Below, in pieces: positions 13,501 through 20,766 of a stretch of 30,342 nt of DNA. The notes under the pieces are model-generated. The model ran no database searches, was not told the DNA's origin, and saw nothing but the letters and a program-made list of their open reading frames with translations. The stretch's first letter is position 1. Every line of letters starts with the position of its first letter. The stretch is taken from positions 49,362-79,703 of the forward strand of contig JH153999.1 of the NCBI GenBank assembly GCA_000226015.1, written 5' to 3'. The position numbers and the translations under genes were made by a program. Origin of the DNA: Mnemiopsis leidyi (Eukaryota; Ctenophora; Tentaculata; Lobata; Bolinopsidae).

Positions 13501-16500
13501 CGTTTTGCTAGTCTCCACACGACAGTGCCTATCACCAGTTCTTCTACAATAAAGATATCACCAGTTTTTCTACATAGAGGATATCACACATAATGTAGTG
13601 GAGCTGGGCTTGTCAGGACTTGCCCCTCAAATACGAGTATTGAGTAGAGTCTACAATACTACCTCACGTGATTTCCCCTGTATATTTGTGTATATTTGTG
13701 TATATTTGTGTATATTTGTAGTGTATATTTGTTGAAATTTAGGTTATATCTTCGTGTACACCCCTGTGTTATAGTCTAGACTCACATGTCATCGAGCTGA
13801 CTTCATGTGTCGACTTTGGACAGGCTTAACGTGTAGACTTACTTACATTGATCACTTACTACTCAAGTTACTGGTTAAGGGTGCAGTTTTCATTTTTCTC
13901 TAAAAACAAGAAGCTTTATTTCATAGAAAAAACGGATATTTTGTGCTACTTTCTACACTAATTTCTGATCACTCCAAGTTCCAACACTTGCTTGCGCTAC
14001 ACGTATTCGATACGAAAACTTTCACCATTTGCATAAGTTGACCTAACTTAGTTGATGATGTAATAATCTGCCACCTCTAATACATAGTAAGTTAAAGGGT
14101 GTGTCTATGTTGGACTCTCCAATTTTTATCAAGTAGATTAAGGTGTGTCAAACGGAGATTTATCCGGTGAATTTATCATGAATATCTGATGTTTTCCCAT
14201 TACAAACAGCAGATACTACATCACTGTCAATCAATCGAAACACATACAAGTCACAGGAATTAAAAGTGAAGCAATTATCTTGTGAGGGGTGGAGGAACTC
14301 TGCATAAGTTGCGGCTATGTGCTTGTCCTGCTGGGGAGCCTGCAAACTGTTCCTCCCTGATGTCATATCACTGAATCGTGTTTATCCAAGTCACAAAGTA
14401 GGCATACGAGCATTCTTGAATCTTTAAATACGGGATAATGAGCTTTGTTAAGAGCTGTAAGTAAAACTTTGGTTCTTTTGACTTATGACCACTGACCAGT
14501 AACCATTTTATTTTATTTGTTAAAGTTGGTATCACTAACTACAGCTAATGAAGTAAGTGCTGTATGGTTAGAGTGGGTTGATGACCATTACATTACTCGG
14601 TCTATATAAATGACTCAGCTATAGTACCTATCCAGATAAGGGAATAAGGGAGTCTATTCCACCAAATCTTTCCTTCAAGTATTGAATACGCTAGACGGTT
14701 AAGGTAAAATTAGAACAGCTAATAAGTCCTACTAATGAGTACTGGATGTTAAATACAAAACAATCGCTGCTGTTAACAATGGATGTATCGGTAAATCCGC
14801 CTTTCAATTTAGCTGGCCGTCATAACAGCCCCGCTGATTCGCCCACATTCTTGAAGTAAAATCTTTCCTGTCCAGATTGCAGCCTTGCCCTTTAGCATAC
14901 CTACTTACCACTTAGCGGACCAGCCAACTTATACCATGAACAGATTTGTCTGGAAGTCTAAAATATAATTAAACAAGTTATTTAACGCATGATGTAATGC
15001 ACATTGCACCCCGCCGAGATATATCCCCTGTAAACACCTCTACTTATACAGCCCCATACTCTCTAGTACTCTACAGTGATGTAATTGTTGCGGGGCCGGG
15101 CCCTCATGGGATACCTCCCTACCTGCTTCTCTAATGTAGTTTACCAATCAGATCAATGTACGTCCTGCATCCTCTACCGGTATTGTCTCTATAACTAGGT
15201 TCAGGGGGGTAGTGGCAGTGACGTGTGAAGTACTTTAATCACAGAGAGAGAGATACGTATCTCTTAAGTGGAGTATCGGAATTTGTACTGATCTGTGTTT
15301 CAGTGTTGGGTTTCTTAAGCCAATATCAAGCTGAGATACATTTAAGTAGCACGTTGATAAGGAGCTGTGTGTGTCTCTGGTTTCATGTTTATGGTAGATT
15401 TTTTGTGGTACTATGTGTTATTGGATCTTCTGTTCGAGAAACAGTGAGAAATTATCAACTGTACGTTTTTAAATGTCAAAAGCTTTATCTCTAGGGTATG
15501 GTAGTTGAAAAGACATTATTTGTTGTATACAGTATAAGCTGATTAAGGTATGGAGTATACGACGTGCTATTGGATCACTTTACTGAAACTCAGCTGTATT
15601 GAACACACCCTCCCTCAAAAGCTAAAACTCTAAAATTTGATGTGCAGTCGCCGGCGTCCAATTATGAAGAGTCGAAAATATACTAATCCTATGTAATATC
15701 CAAGTCTTGACGTGGGTTGGGATAATTATTAGAACTTATAGTCAGGATTGCTGGGCAGGGTTTGAGGGCTCAATCGCCTCTAATGGAGTAAAGGCTAGTC
15801 TCATCCAACACTTAATGTTTATAAGTAAAACACACAACGTATTTAAGATTTAAACAGGCACCACAAAGTTTGCCTTAATAGCAGCAACCTCTAAAAATCC
15901 TCACTAAAATCTCACTGTTTGTGTGTAATTTGTAGGCGGTGTCTTAATGGTCTGTCTTGGGTTATTATAGTGAGCCCGGACAAGCAGCAATATTAACGTC
16001 TGGTAGAGAGAATCGAGGTGTATTGTGCTGCTGTTAAGTTCAGTGTGATAGTGATCAGTCTGATGATTTTAAAGTAGTCGGTAGGGAATTGAGACAGTAT
16101 AAGTAGTCGATTTTGGATAATGGAATGTCGGAACTCGGAATGGGCGGTATTTATCCGGATAAGTTCAGCTGGACACCCGTGCAGTTTACCTGTTTTTGAA
16201 GTATCGAGAAGTTACTGCGAGAGTTGGACAACTGTAACACGTATCAGATATCCAGTATTCGTGTTGGAGAGCCAGTCTACTTCACAGACACTTCGTGTCT
16301 GCTTAACAAGGCGGTACCGCTATTTAAACAACAAATACCTGTCTGTTTAGTGACTTTTACCGCAAACATTTGCACTCTGTAGCCAACTGAGCTATTGTCC
16401 TTTCAGGGTTATTGTTAAAATCTACCGTACTACCAAATATTTGTATGTTAACAAAACGTTTACAGTGCCGCCCTTTAACCCGCCAGCTCTACAACAATTA

Positions 16501-17204
16501 CCTTCAATACAAAGTCACGTGACATTAACTATCGTCTCGTTTCTCTAATTATTTTGCATCTTGAATTTTGTTCACCAGACTTAAATTACAAACTCACTCA
16601 CTGGCTGCTGGCATAAAATTACCACGTCCTTTTCTCTAAATCCAGTTTTAGACAACTCAGGGCGATTCACCAAGCTGTTACGGCCATATTCGCTCCCTGA
16701 TAAGCTGTAATAAAGTGAGATGTCTTTGGATGAGCATGATAACGTACATACCACGTGACGTGACGTCACAACACCACGTGATCACTAAACTTGTTTATTT
16801 CAGGTACAGTCCCCAGTCTACAGTCTCTCTGTCGTCTGGCTATACGGCGTTTAACTGGACCCCGGAACCTACACAAACTTCTCGAACTTCAACAACCCCC
16901 CAGTTCCGGCTACCTTGCACACCGGGGAGAAAAACCGACCAACACGGACGACTCAATCCCGCACATCAAGCGCAAAACGTCGTGTCTAGCGCGGCGAGCG
17001 CTGCTGGAAAACGAGAATCTGGACCAAGAAACCAAGTACCTGAGTCTAGGATGTGGTGAAGGCGTCCTGGACTCAGCTGATCTGATCCCGGGTCCTATCA
17101 GGCGATATCTCCTCCATGTAGAGGAGTACGAGATGTGGTGGGAGATGAGGAAGAAAAACAAGATATTCGCTATCGCCGCTGCTGGAAGTGCTAGATATCG
17201 GTAA
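1465..17204 (+). CDS. Ankyrin repeat and SOCS box (ASB-like) protein, 5' end missing
   Basis: ASB proteins use ankyrin repeats to bind a target and a C-terminal SOCS box to recruit Elongin B/C and Cullin-5, so the target is ubiquitinated. Recognised exons are 1465-1547, 4627-4744 and 4931-5073 (ankyrin), a doubtful one within 6881-7008, and 16804-17204 (SOCS box and stop). The first three join in phase and give three consecutive ankyrin units (NGRTALHLAAAHSNEECVQ, then DGMTPLHFASRR, then GFTALQLAVQHNNVASVRLL). The last exon holds SLQSLCRLAIRR, a clear BC-box. Joining the ankyrin exons to the SOCS exon is inference: it rests on order, strand, family logic and compatible phase (the doubtful exon ends in phase 1 and the SOCS exon starts in phase 1). 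At least one exon between 5073 and 6941 is probably missing, since phases do not match there. Introns reach 9.8 kb. The ankyrin exons could alternatively belong to a separate gene. Confidence 0.55.
1548..4626 (+). other. Intron of ASB-like gene
   Basis: About 3.1 kb between two phase-0 splice sites. It holds a short GT-rich run near 3080-3100 (tgtgtgtgtgtgt) and scattered short open frames without family resemblance. No transposon ends, RNA gene or further ankyrin exon was found on either strand. Confidence 0.6.
4627..4744 (+). CDS. ASB-like gene: ankyrin exon 2 in window
   Basis: 118 bp between acceptor caatttccag and donor GCAG|gtatct. It starts in phase 0, matching the end of 1465-1547, and ends in phase 1. 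It finishes the previous repeat (TLLRNDAVVDAAD) and encodes a full one (YDGMTPLHFASRR..GGEGCVAILLNA). The insertion of RRGG before EGCVAILL makes the inter-helix loop slightly longer than usual. Confidence 0.85.
4893..4911 (+). promoter_or_regulatory. CRE plus E-box composite at an intron 3' end
   Basis: TGACGTCA (4893-4900), a 5-bp spacer, then CACGTG (4906-4911). These are textbook sites for CREB/ATF bZIP factors and USF/MYC/MITF-type bHLH-ZIP factors respectively. It lies about 20-40 bp before the acceptor of the next ankyrin exon, an odd place for a promoter element. A near-identical 20-bp sequence stands at the same place in front of the SOCS exon. Confidence 0.5.
4931..5073 (+). CDS. 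ASB-like gene: ankyrin exon 3 in window
   Basis: Acceptor tatccaatcag precedes 4931; the split Gly codon from the previous exon is restored, giving NAGAEPDYESGNAGFTALQL and then AVQHNNVASVRLLLHYGARP, a strong ankyrin repeat with the start of another. The likeliest donor is TTA|gtatat at 5074, leaving phase 0; a weaker one at 5084 (CTTA|gttaaa) would leave phase 1. The frame reaches a stop at about 5087 if unspliced, so a short unspliced form would end there. Confidence 0.8.
5092..5154. repeat. AT-rich direct repeat, two 28-bp copies
   Basis: The 28-bp sequence beginning TTAGTTAATTTTTAGTTTAT occurs at 5092-5119 and again at 5127-5154, a 35-bp period, followed by a partial third copy. It starts just after the ankyrin exon donor. 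Confidence 0.75.
5155..6880 (+). other. Probable intron of ASB-like gene
   Basis: Mostly AT-rich DNA. Minus-strand open frames at 6249-5971 and 6682-6482 have no family resemblance and the amino-acid bias expected of AT-rich random sequence. The missing ankyrin exon predicted from intron phase should lie here or just beyond, but I could not identify it. Confidence 0.4.
6881..7008 (+). CDS. Doubtful exon of ASB-like gene with two competing frames
   Basis: A good acceptor (ctctttacag, ending 6880) and donor (ATCG|gtatgt at 7009) frame 128 bp. A second acceptor ends at 6940 (ggttccttcag). From 6942 one frame reads QVNTEDTPLLLTASQLIVAN, which resembles the end of an ankyrin array and leaves phase 1, as the SOCS exon needs. 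From 6883 a different frame reads GGPAVYGIILPVHHVVPSDK then STLRILLFS and a stop, which also looks ankyrin-like. Both cannot be used over the overlap. A missing small exon, a base-calling error or alternative splicing could each explain it. Treat the limits as provisional. Confidence 0.35.
7009..9159 (+). other. First part of the 9.8 kb gap before the SOCS exon
   Basis: No exon, RNA gene or recognised transposon. Open frames near 7790-8110 overlap one another on both strands and resemble nothing I know. Confidence 0.4.
9160..9350. repeat. Tandem repeat, about 40-bp unit, 4.7 copies
   Basis: Units start at 9160, 9200, 9239, 9279 and 9319. Each reads like AAGAATAAGGTTTGTAGTTG, then ATGGTAGATGACGAGCCTAT, with a few substitutions per copy; the second is one base short and the last is internally shortened. 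It is a minisatellite in the presumed intron. Confidence 0.9.
9395..9429. repeat. Inverted repeat, 12-bp perfect arms
   Basis: CAAAGACAGAGA (9395-9406) and TCTCTGTCTTTG (9418-9429) are exact reverse complements around an 11-base centre. It lies 45 bp after the 40-bp minisatellite. Confidence 0.85.
9430..12119 (+). other. Non-coding stretch in the presumed ASB intron
   Basis: AT-rich sequence without credible exons, family-like open frames or terminal inverted repeats. Confidence 0.4.
12120..12320. promoter_or_regulatory. CpG-containing, promoter-like cluster of factor sites
   Basis: In about 200 bp there are an E-box and CRE pair (12145-12162), a second CACGTG (12229-12234), ATTGG boxes (inverted CCAAT) at about 12181 and 12284, and several CpGs, within much more AT-rich DNA. 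This is what a compact CCAAT/E-box promoter looks like. A short open frame starts at the ATG at 12376 on the plus strand, but no gene could be assigned. It may be an internal promoter or enhancer of the ASB-like gene. Confidence 0.4.
12145..12162 (-). promoter_or_regulatory. CRE plus E-box composite
   Basis: On the minus strand the order is TGACGTCG, a 4-bp spacer, CACGTG, the same arrangement as in the other three composites of this window. Confidence 0.45.
12860..12935 (-). CDS. Speculative first exon of an unknown minus-strand gene
   Basis: An ATG in a good context (aacaATGGCGGC, also YY1-like) opens a frame MAAGCCINVSGSLPNVCSNW..., and a strong donor (gtaagt) follows after 76 bp. No downstream exon or homology supports it, so it may be chance. 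Confidence 0.15.
12988..13181. repeat. Two short tandem duplications
   Basis: At about 12988-13018 GTAACTGAGTAACTG-like units repeat. At 13148-13180 the 16-bp unit ACAGTCCGACTAACAA stands twice in tandem. Both are simple local duplications in non-coding DNA. Confidence 0.6.
13679..13731. repeat. TGTATATTTG tandem repeat
   Basis: The 10-bp unit TGTATATTTG is repeated four times, followed by a fifth copy displaced by a few bases. Confidence 0.9.
13732..16750 (+). other. Remainder of the presumed ASB intron
   Basis: About 3 kb with no credible exon. Open frames near 14366-14160 (minus), 15225-15494 and 16120-16350 (plus) show no domain and no coding-like conservation cue. Confidence 0.4.
16752..16780 (+). 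promoter_or_regulatory. E-box, CRE, E-box cluster before the SOCS exon
   Basis: CACGTG at 16752-16757, TGACGTCA at 16761-16768 and CACGTG at 16775-16780. The CRE and right-hand E-box repeat the 4893-4911 composite with one extra base. The acceptor of the SOCS exon is 23 bp downstream. Confidence 0.5.
16804..17204 (+). CDS. ASB-like gene: terminal exon with SOCS box
   Basis: The acceptor (cttgtttatttcag) ends at 16803; the exon begins with two bases of a split codon and ends at TAA 17202-17204, giving 132 residues plus the junction one. Residues 3-16 (VPSLQSLCRLAIRR) fit the Elongin-C-binding BC-box of SOCS boxes (SLxxLCRxxIR). The Cullin-5 box should follow within about 15-20 residues; LLELQQPPSSGYL (26-38) is a degenerate candidate. 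A better-looking one, LIPGPIRRYLLH (94-105), comes only after about 55 more residues, so the box is either split by an insertion or duplicated. The tail after it is charged (EMWWEMRKKNK). ASB proteins normally end within a few residues of the box, so this about 95-residue extension is unusual. Codon composition is clearly GC-richer than the surrounding introns, supporting real coding. Confidence 0.85.
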
Positions 17205-17250
17205 AATAAACTAGATATCGGTAAACTAAACTAGATATCGGTAAACTTAA
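17191..17250. repeat. 20-bp tandem repeat spanning the ASB stop codon
   Basis: CTAGATATCGGTAAANTAAA-like units start at 17191, 17211 and 17231. The first encodes the last residues and the TAA stop, so the duplication grew from the end of the reading frame into the 3' UTR. Confidence 0.9.
17205..17210 (+). terminator. Possible polyadenylation signal
   Basis: AATAAA directly follows the ASB-like stop codon. It is within the 20-bp repeat, so it could be fortuitous. Confidence 0.35.
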
Positions 17251-19772
17251 CTAACTGAAGGTGTAGAGTTTAACTTTCTTATTTTACTGAATACTGATGG
17301 TGTGAGTGTTGAAATGTTAGTTGACAAAAACTGTTGTTTAATGATTAAAAATTCGTTCAAATTTACTGTAAGGATCAAAAGCGAAATTTCCGTAATGGTG
17401 ATAAGTTTTTGATTTGGCTCATGAAATAATGAGTCTCTGAGTCTAATTTTTTCGGAAAGTGGCACTTGCCTTAAGCTTAGTCGATTAATTTTTTAAGCTT
17501 TGAAGATACATGACCCTGCTTTTGTTAATTCATTAGGATTATTCGACTTTTACGGTTATTTTTGTAAAGAGATATTCTCATCTTGCACTCCCTGACGAAA
17601 TATGAGAGAATTTTCGATATTGAGATATTGTGATGTTAGAAGGATAAATATCTTACTTTGTTAGAACTTTTTGATGAGCTTTAAAAAGGCGACTCAAATA
17701 GAATTTATTAATTCTCTATTTGTGAGTTGATGAGCATAAATTGTGAATTTTTATTATGTTCATGTTAATCAATTTGACAAGATTTGTATTTGCTTTGATA
17801 ATAAATTGTTTACCCAAAACTTTATGACGAAACAAAATTTGAAGTTTTAATTTTACCTCACCTATGGTACGAGCATTAAATAGTTACGGCCCAACTGAAT
17901 GTCAATATAAGAAAGGTAACTACTGGTAGAGGAAATTTCTAGGCAGCGATCTGAGCTAACAGTAGATTTTGTGTCGCCCGTGTTTAGAATTGATCGACAG
18001 CTTCCTAACTTATGGCGAAAATCAGAGAGCCTTTATATTTATGGAATACAAAGATTATCCAAAGGGCACTTTTAAAAGCCGAAACAACTTGCAATGATAC
18101 CAGATCAGTCATCAGTAGATCTAGCCAGACCTTAATCACTCGTGATGTCACACTTGTGACTTGAAGTAATATTTTCGAAAAAGCTCGCATTGGTCGCATT
18201 CAATCGGTTTAAATGCCAGTAGTAATCCTACATAGTTTGGAGGTGATTGGCCATCTGGAAATGTGGTAAATCTTGGTCTTAAGTATTTCTTCAGATCTGG
18301 TATCAATTAGACGATACTTTTCGCCTTTTGACGTACTCGAAAAACGGGTCTTTTGGGGTCCCAACTCCCAAGGGCCCTTCAAGCCGACCCAAACTTCCTG
18401 AATACAGCTCCAGTCCCCTTTCCAACACCAACTAGACACATTTGTACCGGTTTTGGGGCCACAAAAAGTTTCCATTTTGAGGAATCATCTATCGATTCTC
18501 TCGGAAACGTAAGGCGCATTCAAACTTTGCTGTATCGACACTCACTTTTCAGCACTTACCGTGACAGAAAAAGCGCGCGCGACCAAGTAAACCACATGGA
18601 TTTAACAACGAAACCTAGGTTTCTGGTTCGTCGTTCAATTTAATATATTTCCGATCAGTCTTGCGAAGCACATGCCTCATGAGGTCAACGAGCCGAGTTT
18701 GCAGTTTTGATTACATTGACAGATTTAAATAAATTAAAGGATCTTGATCGTCGATCAACTATACAGACGTACAGCTCGAATTGCGCGTTGCGTGCGCGCG
18801 ATTTATCTAATCGTGCCGGATGATATCGATAACGCGCATTTTCGATTTCAACAGTTGAATTGATAGAGAAGATCTTATGTCATAGAGTTTTTGTAGCGTA
18901 ACATTTCTAATTCGATCCTTATTGTCTGGTTAGTAGTTACTAGTGAGGACGTTGGCGTTAACTCCTTTTCATCGTCCTACTGATCAAGCAATGAGTTCTT
19001 AGTCCGTCCCTTCCTTTCATTTGTGCCAAACTCAAACCGTCATTCATGATTCATTATTGTTTCTATTTGAAGTTTTCATGAGCGATAACTTGAATTTTAT
19101 TATGCAAAAAGTCCTGGCTAGATATTGATACATATTAGTACACCACAGTCGTTCCCGTAATTGCTCAAAAATGAAAGACTTCCTGCATTAGTGCATTATA
19201 TAAAGTGCCGCCTGTGATCCACAAATCTCTGAATTTCGAATAGATCCCAAAATAGTAGTCACTAGTGAGTACTAGTAGGAATAATATAGAACTCTTTGCT
19301 CAGTAGTCAGCGATAACACAATATTCGTCTACAAAATGAAGGAAGGATCTTCGTTCTTAAAATTACAATATTTTAGAGTCACGTGTAATTACTGCTCTAT
19401 TTACGCTGTAACTTGTATGCAGAATTGATTCATAGCTTTTTAACGTTAAGGATGATATGAACAAGCCCTGTTTATGGATTTAGCTTATTTTATCGTGATA
19501 CTTTGCTTACTAGCTTCAGTTTAGAGAACAGGCTTGTTGACTGTTGATTTTTTGGAGCAGCTAAAAATGATATCACTAGAAGTGCATACCTTGCCCTCCT
19601 TGTCAATAGAGAAAAAGTTTGACAAATCCATAAAGATAAAAAATTAATTAATTCAATTACAATTAACAATTAATCAAACATCGAAACATCGAAACTACGA
19701 CACAATGAATATCTCCAAATCTACAGAACATCTCATCTAAAACAAAACAAAACCATCGAATCAGCAACTTCA
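17251..19772. other. Intergenic DNA between convergent ASB-like and MFSD11-like genes
   Basis: The two genes point at each other, so this 2.5 kb should hold both 3' ends. A slightly GC-richer patch at 18330-18620 has overlapping open frames on both strands without recognisable domains. CpG-rich words cluster at 18580-18590 and 18780-18840 (gcgcgttgcgtgcgcgcg). No clear AATAAA was seen on the minus strand below 19773. Confidence 0.4.
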
Positions 19773-20766
19773 TTAGTCCTTCTCTTCCTCATGAATCTCA
19801 GATTTTGGCAGGAGAAGAATAGCCAGTAAAGTGGCACAAACAATAGAAACCATAACCCAGACGACCACGTCAAAGTTACAGTAACTACTGACCATGTAGA
19901 GGGTCATGGCAGCTACGTTAAACATGAGAGAGTACATGGCGAACCCTGCCTGGGAGAACTCTCTGTAGACCCTGCCTATAAGGGTGGAGAGGATTACACC
20001 ATGGGAGGAGTCCCCTGTACCCAGGAGAAATCCCAGAAACAGGAACAGAGCTGGAGAGGGCGAGATTGTTGGTGAGATGTCTGGTTTATGGGGGAACACA
20101 AGAGCTGATATGAGGATGGAAGAACCGGCGATAAGGGCTACTAGAACTGCTGACTTCTTGATGCCTACCTTGGTGGCAACCTTACCGGCTGCTATAGATC
20201 CCACTATCTCTCCGATCCCGGCAAACATTCCAAACACCGCCACATACCTCTTCTCAGATAAGAGAAGTCCTATGAACATTGGTCCTAAGGTTGTGTACAG
20301 AGCAGGAAAAACGGCACAAGTCCACATCACCACAACCAGATTGATGGTGCTCCAACGTAACAGATGTTTGGTGGAATGCCAGAATCCGATCTCGTCCTCC
20401 TGAGAACTGACCATATCGAGATACTCTCCGTCTACTGAAGACACAGCCGGTGACGTCATTTCTCTGGGAAAGTCTTGACTCTCTCCCAACATGTATGTGC
20501 GTTTGTCTGGGGAACTAGCTAGGGGTTCGAGTAGAGCAGATTGGTACAGAACATCAGTTCTGTACTCCGCGTCACCGTTAAAACTGTTCTTTTTTTCTGG
20601 TGAAGATTTTTTGATTTTTCTGTAGGGGCTGTCTGGCTCATCCTTTGTAGTTAGAAGAAAGGTGTCTTCGTTATAAGATTGATCGTCGACCTTGCTTTTT
20701 ATTGCGACGAAATACATCAGAACTCCTATCATTCCAATTGCTGTCAAGCTAATGCAAATCCGATAC
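19773..20766 (-). CDS. MFSD11: MFSD11-like gene: exon 5 (last)
   Basis: Acceptor ttacgcag, split Arg codon completed, stop TAA at 19775-19773. It encodes residues 189-518: the end of helix 6, the long cytosolic loop, and helices 7-12, ending in an acidic tail (SEIHEEEKD). Half the gene is in this one exon, including the whole lineage-specific loop. Confidence 0.92.

Noticed and set aside
16715-17059. 114-codon frame overlapping the SOCS exon
   Set aside because: It is a shifted frame of that exon; only the other frame carries the BC-box and runs from the acceptor.
18209-18643. Opposed frames of 88 and 96 codons
   Set aside because: Overlapping on both strands in a slightly GC-rich patch, with no domain.
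19984-20403. 139-codon open frame on the plus strand
   Set aside because: It is exactly antisense to the membrane-helix exon of the MFSD11-like gene; hydrophobic codons on the other strand explain its openness.
8850-20530. GGTTCGA-like words as tRNA T-arms (8854, 20524)
   Set aside because: No A-box or cloverleaf partner at the proper distance; the second lies within coding sequence.
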